From positions 1-45,013 of the forward strand of contig CALPWQ020000007.1 in the NCBI GenBank assembly GCA_943327315.2: a stretch of DNA of 45,013 nucleotides, given 5' to 3'. Below, piece by piece: positions 7,942-14,869 of the stretch. The notes below the pieces were generated by a model, which saw only the letters and a program-made list of their open reading frames with translations, had not been told where the DNA came from and made no database searches. The position numbers and the translations under genes were made by a program. Position 1 is the first letter of the stretch, and each line of letters opens with the position of its first letter. Source of the DNA: Chitinophaga pinensis. Its GTDB lineage: Bacteria; Bacteroidota; Bacteroidia; Flavobacteriales_D; Crocinitomicaceae.

Positions 7942-8529
7942 CTATTTAACGATCCATTCGGTAATATATTCTAATGGTTTGCGGTGCGCCTTGGGCCATT
8001 CAATTTCTGGATATCCAATGTAGAATAGGCCGAGGCACTTGTCTTTTTCGCCAAGGCCAAGAAATTCGTTTGTTAAGGGGTGATAAATAAGTTTTGGCGT
8101 TGACCAAAATCCACCAAGTCCATAGGCGGTGCATGTGAGGTGCATGTTTTGGACTGAACAAGCAACTGCTTCAATTTCTTCAATTTCTAGAATTTTCTCT
8201 TCCGCTTGACGTTCCATGCAAACAGCAACCACCACTGAGGATAGCAATGGTCTTTTTAACATTTTGGCCAGCTTCATGTCGTTTTGCTTGTCTTCAGGTG
8301 TTATGGCCAAATATGTTTTACCCAAAAATCCTGAAAGGGTGTTCAATCCCTCTTCGGTAAAAACTTTGAAGCGCCAAGGTTGCGTATTTCCATGCGTTGG
8401 TGCCCAAAGGGCATTGTTCAAGATGACTTCAATCTGCTCTCGATGTACTTTTCTGCTGCTGAATTGTTCGGGGTAAATTGTCCTTCTTGAACGAATTAAC
8501 TCATTTATTTCGGATAGATTGAATCGCAT
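7942..8529 (-). CDS. Nitroreductase family oxidoreductase
   Basis: A 195-residue FMN-dependent NAD(P)H oxidoreductase of the nitroreductase family. The N-terminal motif SEINELIRSRRTIYPEQFSSR gives the FMN-phosphate-binding Arg/Ser set, WAPTHGNTQPWRFKVF the flavin contact, and GLGGFWSTP the second flavin-binding segment. The start at 8529 (MRFNLSEI) is preferred over an in-frame ATG at 8562, because family members begin a few residues before the SRRT motif. Physiological substrate unknown. Probable first gene of a run with the beta-barrel and Cupin_5 genes. Confidence 0.92.
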   Translation of the reverse strand: MRFNLSEINELIRSRRTIYPEQFSSRKVHREQIEVILNNALWAPTHGNTQPWRFKVFTEEGLNTLSGFLGKTYLAITPEDKQNDMKLAKMLKRPLLSSVVVAVCMERQAEEKILEIEEIEAVACSVQNMHLTCTAYGLGGFWSTPKLIYHPLTNEFLGLGEKDKCLGLFYIGYPEIEWPKAHRKPLEYITEWIVK

Positions 8530-8578
8530 AATTTTTGTGCTGAATGCCCTAAAATTAACCATTTTCTATGGAACGAAT

Positions 8579-8586
8579 TATCTTTG
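8579..8586 (+). promoter_or_regulatory. -7 element before the rhomboid gene
   Basis: TATCTTTG, a perfect TAnnTTTG match, lies 17 nt before the rhomboid start codon in the divergent space with the nitroreductase gene. Confidence 0.5.
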
Positions 8587-8603
8587 CGTCAAAGCAATAA
8601 ACA

Positions 8604-9149
8604 ATGAAGATTACATTTAACGCGCCTTTCACCATCTACTTTGCCATTTTGGCACTTCTCATATTCCTCATCTCCGGAGGAAATAATGACTTGAATGATG
8701 CGTTGGTCCTGCAAGGAACGATGCAACTAGGCCAGTGGGAATGGTATGTGGGATTGATTGCTTACCCGCTATCACATGCTAATTTTCAGCACTTATTGGG
8801 CAATTTTTCAATCATTTTATTGCTCGGTCCCATCTTAGAAAATAAATATGGTTGGAAACGACTGTTCACATTCTCGTTGATCACATGTTTGCTTACGGCC
8901 ATTCTTCACATCGCCTTTTGGGATATCGGTTTACTCGGTGCAAGTGGTATTGCATTTATGTTCATCATTTTGTCTTCATTAATGCACATCAAAGAGAATG
9001 AAATACCGATCACTTTCATTCTTGTTACTCTGCTGTACCTAGGACAAGAAGTTCTAGCGTCATTTCAGGATGACAAGATTTCGCATTTCGCTCACATTGC
9101 TGGAGGAGTAACTGGAATTTATTTTGGCTATTTCTGGAAGAAAGCTTAA
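8604..9149 (+). CDS. Rhomboid family intramembrane serine protease
   Basis: A 181-residue protein with six hydrophobic segments and the rhomboid signature. SHANFQHLLGN (residues 57-67) is the conserved HxxxN region, GLLGASGIAF carries catalytic Ser114, and ISHFAHIAGG carries catalytic His164. It is short, six-TM and without extra domains, like minimal bacterial rhomboids. It would cleave single-pass membrane proteins within the bilayer; the substrate is unknown. Its 3' end overlaps the convergent thioredoxin-like gene by 4 bp. Confidence 0.93.
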   Translation: MKITFNAPFTIYFAILALLIFLISGGNNDLNDALVLQGTMQLGQWEWYVGLIAYPLSHANFQHLLGNFSIILLLGPILENKYGWKRLFTFSLITCLLTAILHIAFWDIGLLGASGIAFMFIILSSLMHIKENEIPITFILVTLLYLGQEVLASFQDDKISHFAHIAGGVTGIYFGYFWKKA

Positions 9150-10591
9150 CGGCGTTCTTCATCCATCTTCTTTGCCTTGCGAATGGAAAAGAAAATGTGA
9201 TCAATGGTTTCATATTGACCATTTGGCAGCGGACCAAGTGCCGGAGCTGAAACAACATAACCAAATCCGTCAATCAGGATGTACTGGGGGAGGGATTCAA
9301 TCTTGTAATTTTTCCAAAACACATTCGATGCTTCCACGCTAATTTTTGTCCATGGAATTGTGTTTATGGTTGATTCCATAAGTTTAGCATCATATTCGCC
9401 TGTTGGATAAATCGTTAAAAATTGAATATCGTCCTTATAGCGTTCATAAATTTGTAAAAGGGGACCGATTTCGTTGGTGCATTTGGTGCTTTTAGGATCG
9501 ATAAAATGCAGGTACAAGTGTTTGCCTGTGAAGGAAGATAAAGTCAGTAAGCTGCCGTCAAGTGGGCGCAAAGCAAAATCAGGTGCTTTTCCACCCGTTG
9601 TCAGTTCAGTGAGACGGGTCAATATGTTTTTTGCAATATTGGTGTTACCAGCAAACAAGCAACGCTTCGATAAACTATCTAGAATGGTGATGATATTGGT
9701 TTGTGGCAAATCCTTGGCGTAAAATTCTTCGGACAGCATTTTTATCATGACCATTTCTCGAATGCGCAAGTTGATGAGTGTATAATCTGTGCCTAAGGCA
9801 CGCATAACGAGTGCAGGACTGCTTTTTAACACCGCGGAATACACCAAGGCATTTGTTTCGCTTGAAAGTCGTGGCATCATCTTATCGTAGAAAGAATTGA
9901 TGTACTCCATATACGCATCATTTTTGTACGATACAGGAGCATTTTTTATGTAAAAGTCGTGTTTTTCAAAGCGATTCCTTTCGGCGACAAATTGGATGTT
10001 ATCCAAGGAGGCAATGGAAAATTTTACATACGTTTTGAAAAAACTACATGTATCCTTGGCGTACACACGTTCGGCATTCAATTTAAATTCTTCTATTTTC
10101 TTTCCAAATTCCAATGGTTTGGCACTTTTCAAATAGTAAATTGAGCTCATATATTCATCCGACCACCGCTGAAATTGAAGGATTTTGTAATTGATATCTG
10201 TGCTGTCCATTCCAAAGAAACTCAGCTCGATTAGATTTCCATTTGGTCGATAGGCCTCATAGGGGTCTTTGTCGGGGACGAAAATATCGTAAGTCGCATT
10301 GGGTTGGATATACATGAAGCTGCGGTTTTTCGCAGCTCGAACAATCACTTTTTGAATATCATCCACGAAGAAACTAATGCTGAATGTGCTGTCGTTGGCA
10401 ACTGTTGCTGCTCCAAGTGGGCTTTCTTTCATGCTGAAGTAATCTTCAATCTGCATGATTGAAATTGTTTGTCCCACATATTTTGGGGCGTAACCACTTA
10501 CCGTAACCATGCTTTTGGCCGACGCTTTCACTTGACTGAATGATGGGTGTGCCATCAAGATCATCAAAAGGAGTAAAGCTCTATGGTTCAT
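9146..10591 (-). CDS. Secreted thioredoxin-like protein with SxxC in place of CxxC
   Basis: A 481-residue exported protein (signal peptide ending HPSFSQ). The N-terminal half resembles the carbohydrate-binding-like/DUF4369 regions of Bacteroidota TlpA relatives. The C-terminal third is a TlpA/AhpC-type thioredoxin fold: GGKAPDFALRPLDGSLLTLS, KHLYLHFIDP, and a late LPQYILIDGFGYV that carries the cis-Pro. Where active members have WCxxC this protein has S368-T-K-C371, so the nucleophilic Cys is replaced by Ser. Conventional disulfide reduction is therefore unlikely. The start lies 48 bp past the coaD stop on the same strand, so it may be read through from that operon. Confidence 0.82.
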   Translation of the reverse strand: MNHRALLLLMILMAHPSFSQVKASAKSMVTVSGYAPKYVGQTISIMQIEDYFSMKESPLGAATVANDSTFSISFFVDDIQKVIVRAAKNRSFMYIQPNATYDIFVPDKDPYEAYRPNGNLIELSFFGMDSTDINYKILQFQRWSDEYMSSIYYLKSAKPLEFGKKIEEFKLNAERVYAKDTCSFFKTYVKFSIASLDNIQFVAERNRFEKHDFYIKNAPVSYKNDAYMEYINSFYDKMMPRLSSETNALVYSAVLKSSPALVMRALGTDYTLINLRIREMVMIKMLSEEFYAKDLPQTNIITILDSLSKRCLFAGNTNIAKNILTRLTELTTGGKAPDFALRPLDGSLLTLSSFTGKHLYLHFIDPKSTKCTNEIGPLLQIYERYKDDIQFLTIYPTGEYDAKLMESTINTIPWTKISVEASNVFWKNYKIESLPQYILIDGFGYVVSAPALGPLPNGQYETIDHIFFSIRKAKKMDEERR

Positions 10592-10639
10592 CGCGTATAT
10601 TTTTTGTGAGCGCGCATGCTCATTTACTATGCCAAAGAA

Positions 10640-11101
10640 TTAAACGAGAAGCGCAGCATTGGTTACAAAGTGAGAAATATCTCCATGATTTCGGTAGATC
10701 TCTCTGACAATCGTTGCGTTCACCGCAGAATATGCTTGATCGGTAAGGAAGAATACGGTATCTATACCACTCAACATGCCATTCATATGCGCGATTGACC
10801 GCTCGTACTCAAAGTCTTTTGAATCGCGCAGGCCACGGATGATATGACTAGCGCCAATTTCTTTCGCGAAATTGACGGTCAGCACCTGATAAGAGGCCAC
10901 TCGGACATTTGGATGCTCTTTGAATAAGGATTCGATGTGTCGTATGCGTTGCTCGAGTTGAAAACAATACGTTTTGGAGCTATTTACTCCAATACCAATG
11001 ATTACCTCGTCAAAAAGATCAAGTGCTTGTAGAACAATAACTTCATGCCCTTTTGTAAAAGGATCAAATGATCCAGGGAAGAGCCCAATTTTTTTCATCA
11101 T
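10640..11101 (-). CDS. coaD: Phosphopantetheine adenylyltransferase
   Basis: Transfers AMP from ATP to 4'-phosphopantetheine, the penultimate step of coenzyme A synthesis. At 153 residues it has the usual length for CoaD. Motifs: GLFPGSFDPFTKGH (the nucleotidyltransferase T/HxGH site), RQL-type loop FQLEQRIRHIE, IIRGLRDSKDFEYE, and NATIVREI near the C-terminus (SSTxVR in most members, here NATIVR). Two adjacent ATGs (11101, 11098) are possible starts. It follows rsmD by 9 bp. Confidence 0.96.
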   Translation of the reverse strand: MMKKIGLFPGSFDPFTKGHEVIVLQALDLFDEVIIGIGVNSSKTYCFQLEQRIRHIESLFKEHPNVRVASYQVLTVNFAKEIGASHIIRGLRDSKDFEYERSIAHMNGMLSGIDTVFFLTDQAYSAVNATIVREIYRNHGDISHFVTNAALLV

Positions 11102-11110
11102 TCCTCTAAT

Positions 11111-11653
11111 TTAAGAAGTCCTTTTGATAAAACTGAAGTAAACATTGCCATAGTTTCGGGTAAATTGATAACCTAGCGTGTTACTCAGATTGGTTTCTTT
11201 GCCGTGTTCAACGATTAAAGTTCCATTTTCATTCAGGATCTCACGTTCGATTATTTTTTCAATGAGCTGCACATATCCATCGTATTTGTAGGGTGGATCT
11301 ACAAAAATCAAGTCGTAATGTCGTTCTGTTCGTCCGACAAATTGTTGAATATCTGCACGAATGGTTTGCATGTGATCACCAATGCCAAATTCAGCCGCCG
11401 TTTTTCGTATAAAGGCCACACAACGGTCATTCGAATCCACAGCGGTCACATTTCCTGCTTCTCGAGAAAGAAACTCAAAGGAGATATTCCCTGTTCCTGC
11501 GCAGAGGTCGAGTATTTCTAGGTCAAACAAGCTCATTTGGTGTTCGAGCATGTTGAATAAGCCTTCTTTTGCGAAATCAGTTGTTGGACGAGAAGGGAAA
11601 TTTTTCGGTGCTGAAAAACGTCTTGCCTTGAGTATTCCGCTAACTATACGCAC
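11111..11653 (-). CDS. rsmD: 16S rRNA (guanine(966)-N2)-methyltransferase RsmD
   Basis: A 180-residue SAM-dependent N2-guanine methyltransferase acting on 16S rRNA in the 30S subunit. Visible: the N-terminal MRIVSGILKARRF and SRPTTDFAKEGLFNML segments, the SAM-binding motif DLCAGTGNISFE, the acidic VDSND, and the catalytic DPPY (FVDPPYKYDGY). Its start overlaps the DUF3822 gene end by 10 bp and coaD follows after 9 bp, an arrangement typical of Bacteroidota. Confidence 0.95.
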   Translation of the reverse strand: MRIVSGILKARRFSAPKNFPSRPTTDFAKEGLFNMLEHQMSLFDLEILDLCAGTGNISFEFLSREAGNVTAVDSNDRCVAFIRKTAAEFGIGDHMQTIRADIQQFVGRTERHYDLIFVDPPYKYDGYVQLIEKIIEREILNENGTLIVEHGKETNLSNTLGYQFTRNYGNVYFSFIKRTS

Positions 11654-12399
11654 AATAAAATAGATTTCTGAATGAGTTCGTCCGAATAGGAGATTTCTGT
11701 AGCTTGCAATGAAGCAATTTTGTTCAAGTTCAAGATAACTTCGTTACAAGTGCCATAGTCTATGCCCACTCCATTGCAGATTTCTATGCGCAGTTGTTCT
11801 TCCATTAACTCTTTTTGTTGAAGAACGAATAAGGTGTGATAGACGATGTCTTCTGGGGAGTTCTGATCGAATTGCGAATAGAAGAGTAGTTTATTTTCCT
11901 TTACTAAAGTCAATAAAAAATAGCCGGGATAAATAAGTAAGTTGGCTTTTAAGCGAAATGCTTGATGTGAAAGAATTCCTCTTAACAGGTGGGTGCCTTC
12001 GTGTTGGATGATTGATCGAGGGAAATTGAGCACAAAAAAACTCTTTACCCAGCTTGGCAAGTAAAATAAATTCACAATTCCGTGCTCTGGGATACGGTTG
12101 TAATCGATTGTGCCTGAGTCTAGAGGTTTTCCAAAACACAAGCGATACAAGTCATCAGGTGTTGATTCGGAAAACACATTGGATGGAATCAGGGTTGATT
12201 TCTGTGCGGACCACGACACCAGGTGTTCATCAAAATGGGCCAATTTAAGTCCCGTTTTATCAAAAAAGTCGCGTAATTGTTCCTTTATACGATGTTCTTG
12301 TCGGTCCGTAAAATTCTCTTCAACAACTTTTTGCTGGTCGTTTTCTATAAAGATAGTCCGGATACTTAGATCCGATAATTCAATGGATAAAACTTTCAC
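11644..12399 (-). CDS. DUF3822 family protein
   Basis: A 251-residue cytoplasmic protein of unknown function in the Bacteroidota-specific DUF3822 family. It is recognised by overall pattern (LSIELSDLSIR start, GIVNLFYLPSWVKSFF in the middle, ICNGVGIDYG late) and above all by its position immediately upstream of rsmD and coaD. No catalytic motif is obvious. Overlap with rsmD (10 bp) and a 9-bp gap to the upstream membrane protein gene indicate one transcript. Confidence 0.85.
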   Translation of the reverse strand: MKVLSIELSDLSIRTIFIENDQQKVVEENFTDRQEHRIKEQLRDFFDKTGLKLAHFDEHLVSWSAQKSTLIPSNVFSESTPDDLYRLCFGKPLDSGTIDYNRIPEHGIVNLFYLPSWVKSFFVLNFPRSIIQHEGTHLLRGILSHQAFRLKANLLIYPGYFLLTLVKENKLLFYSQFDQNSPEDIVYHTLFVLQQKELMEEQLRIEICNGVGIDYGTCNEVILNLNKIASLQATEISYSDELIQKSILLCV

Positions 12400-12408
12400 A
12401 GGGGTAGA

Positions 12409-13305
12409 TTATTCATCCTCCCAAGATCCCGCAGTCTCATTGGTTGTAATCTTTCCAAAGAATAAAGACTCGGCTTTCGTTCCTTCAATTTTAGCAAATG
12501 GCATAACACCAGAAACATTGATGGCTGGGAAGTAATCCTCACCAACTTTCACTGAATCTTTCACGCTCAACTTCCACATTTTTTTACCACCTGTAAAAGG
12601 GATGTATGGAAGGGAATCAGCGCTGAATTTACCAAAACCAGCGACTTTGCGGCTATCTGAGTAAGACTTGTTCTTGAACTTTGTTTCGATCAATGAAACT
12701 TGAATGGTATCGCGTCTAAAACCTTTCAAGTCTTCCGGACAAATAGGAGATTTTGAAAGCCGGTATGCTTCGTTTTCTGACATGTTGTTGTCAATTGCCC
12801 TGTTGTCTTTGTATAAGAAATCACGCTCATCGGTGGTAATCAATCGTGCAGGAATGTTTCCTTCAGCAACAACGTAAGGAACTGTTCCGTTCTTTACGAA
12901 TTCCACTAAAGTTTCCCAATCTTTCGCATACGTTCCATTTACTTCAGAATACGCTTTCTGAGCATAACGAATATCCGTAAGGTTTTGAATGGCTTTGCCA
13001 CGACAAAGATTGTAATTAGCTGTATATGTCGCTGTATCATCAACACTTTTCCAAGAAAGATACAAGGTTACCATTGCGATAATACCCGCAGCAACTCCAA
13101 TGATGTACAAAATGTTAGACTTCAAATTACCCCAACTGTAAAGCAAACTTAGAATACTGCCCAAGAACATCAAGACAGCTGAGACCATGAACATATTGTC
13201 TTGTTTTTGCTGCACGCCAGCAAAAATTAGAAGGAAACCCAAAATAAGAAATAAAACCGGAACCGATAATTTCTTCATTAAAAGTGATGCATTGCCAGTA
13301 TTCAT
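12409..13305 (-). CDS. Conserved membrane-anchored hypothetical protein
   Basis: A 298-residue protein with three hydrophobic segments near the N-terminus (about residues 12-30, 38-56 and 64-84), then a soluble region of about 210 residues. NLTDIRYAQKAYSEVNGTYAKDWETLVEFV resembles the part of pilin-like proteins that follows the N-terminal helix, but no prepilin cleavage motif is present. No function was recognised. An alternative start is 13278 (MKKLSVPV). It heads a four-gene run with DUF3822, rsmD and coaD; TAGTTTTG (13340-13333) is a -7 candidate. Confidence 0.75.
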   Translation of the reverse strand: MNTGNASLLMKKLSVPVLFLILGFLLIFAGVQQKQDNMFMVSAVLMFLGSILSLLYSWGNLKSNILYIIGVAAGIIAMVTLYLSWKSVDDTATYTANYNLCRGKAIQNLTDIRYAQKAYSEVNGTYAKDWETLVEFVKNGTVPYVVAEGNIPARLITTDERDFLYKDNRAIDNNMSENEAYRLSKSPICPEDLKGFRRDTIQVSLIETKFKNKSYSDSRKVAGFGKFSADSLPYIPFTGGKKMWKLSVKDSVKVGEDYFPAINVSGVMPFAKIEGTKAESLFFGKITTNETAGSWEDE

Positions 13306-13420
13306 ATTGCGTAATTTTCGTTTTAAGCTTCACAAAACTACAATTTTTTACCTATCCACCTTCATGGAATCAGGTTTTTTTTAATCATTAACAATCTCAT
13401 AAATGAGAGCGATTTATCTC

Positions 13421-13428
13421 TACTTTCG
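13421..13428 (+). promoter_or_regulatory. -7-like element that decides the helicase start
   Basis: TACTTTCG (one mismatch to TAnnTTTG) lies 22 nt before the ATG at 13451. An in-frame ATG at 13403 lies upstream of this element and would be outside the transcript, which favours 13451. Confidence 0.4.
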
Positions 13429-13450
13429 TATAGTGAATGAAAATGGCGAA

Positions 13451-14860
13451 ATGTCGGAATTTAGAAGGCGCATTGGCGCTTTTTTTGGTCTGGAACCAAC
13501 CCCGGATCAAGGTGTATTATTCGCTCATCTTGAGGCGTTTATGCGTATCAAGCATCCATATCCATTGTTTGTGCTTCGCGGTTATGCAGGAACAGGTAAA
13601 ACAAGTGTTCTTGGAGCTTTTGTGAAAACACTGGAGCATTTTAAATTGAAATCAAAACTCTTAGCGCCTACAGGTCGTGCAGCAAAAGTTTTTGCGTCAA
13701 AATCACAAAAGGATGCACTTACCATTCACAAGCAGATCTATCGAAGAAAGGATGGGGGGGACGATTATTCGAAAATGGAACTTTCTCCAAACCTTCATAG
13801 AAACACGGTATTTATTGTAGATGAGGCTTCCATGATCGGTGATCATTCATTGCTTTCTGATGGAACCATTGGTTCACGTGATTTGTTGGATGACCTCTTC
13901 GAATACGTCTATGCTGGAGCGGGTTGTCGCTTGATTGTATTGGGTGATGTGGGACAGTTACCACCGGTCGGAAGCGATCAATCCCCCGCATTGGATGCAC
14001 CGTATTTAAAACAGAACTATCCTCGATTGTCTGTCGTGGAGTATTCATTGACTAAGGTGCTTCGACAAGAACAAGCATCTTCGATTTTGGCAAATGCCAC
14101 ACTTCTCCGGAGTATTTCTGAAGGCAAACCTCATTTTGAATGTATTCCAGGTGGTGACTTGATTCGCTTGCCAGGGGATGAGTTACAAGATCAATTGGAA
14201 CGTTCGTACGATGATGCGGGTTCGGAAGAGACCATCATCATAACACGGTCAAACAAACGGGCCAACTTGTACAATAATCAAATCCGTGCGCGCATTTTGT
14301 GGTACGAGGAGCAGCTTTGTTCCGGAGATTCATTGATGGCGGTAAAGAACAATTACTTCTGGGTCGATGAACAGTCGAGTATGGGTTTCATTGCCAACGG
14401 TGAAATGATGAAAGTGGTTCGTGTTCGCGGTTATGAAACAATGTACGGGTTTGAGTTTGCTAAAATTATTGTTCGTTTTACAGATTTTTCAACTGTGGAT
14501 GAAATGGAGTTGCTCGTACTGACTGAAGCACTTCAAACAGAGGGGCCTTCACTGACAAGATCAAGAATGAAGGAACTCTTTTTTGCTGTTGAACAAGATT
14601 ACATGCACGAGAAAAATAAAAGAAAACGCTATCAACTGATTCTAAAGGACCCATACTTTAATGCACTTCAAGTCAAATATGCCTATGCCGTAACCTGCCA
14701 TAAATCACAAGGAGGACAATGGGCACATGTGTTTATTGATCAAGGATATGTGGATGAGGAATCGATCAATACAGAATACTATCGATGGCTTTATACCGCA
14801 TTAACCCGGGCCTCTGAAAAAGCTTTTCTAGTCAATTTTCCAGACGAGTATTTTACCTAA
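13451..14860 (+). CDS. RecD-like superfamily 1 DNA helicase
   Basis: A 469-residue ATP-dependent helicase. Motif I (Walker A) is LRGYAGTGKTS, then LAPTGRAAKVF (Ia), IVDEASMI (motif II, DEAS), LGDVGQLPPVGS (III), and C-terminal AYAVTCHKSQGGQWAHVFID with YTALTRASE (motifs V and VI), the UvrD_C_2 fold of RecD/Dda helicases. It lacks the long N-terminal region of RecD2 and has no recB/recC neighbours, so it is a compact stand-alone enzyme of probable DNA repair or replication role. An in-frame start 16 codons earlier exists. It converges on the orphan protein gene with a 9-bp gap. Confidence 0.9.
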   Translation: MSEFRRRIGAFFGLEPTPDQGVLFAHLEAFMRIKHPYPLFVLRGYAGTGKTSVLGAFVKTLEHFKLKSKLLAPTGRAAKVFASKSQKDALTIHKQIYRRKDGGDDYSKMELSPNLHRNTVFIVDEASMIGDHSLLSDGTIGSRDLLDDLFEYVYAGAGCRLIVLGDVGQLPPVGSDQSPALDAPYLKQNYPRLSVVEYSLTKVLRQEQASSILANATLLRSISEGKPHFECIPGGDLIRLPGDELQDQLERSYDDAGSEETIIITRSNKRANLYNNQIRARILWYEEQLCSGDSLMAVKNNYFWVDEQSSMGFIANGEMMKVVRVRGYETMYGFEFAKIIVRFTDFSTVDEMELLVLTEALQTEGPSLTRSRMKELFFAVEQDYMHEKNKRKRYQLILKDPYFNALQVKYAYAVTCHKSQGGQWAHVFIDQGYVDEESINTEYYRWLYTALTRASEKAFLVNFPDEYFT

Positions 14861-14869
14861 ACACCTACA

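Noticed and set aside
13451-14860. RecD-like helicase and radC (33333-34022) as signs of a defence or mobile island
   Set aside because: Neighbours are housekeeping genes, there are no integrase, nuclease or restriction genes, and both proteins are ordinary chromosomal family members.
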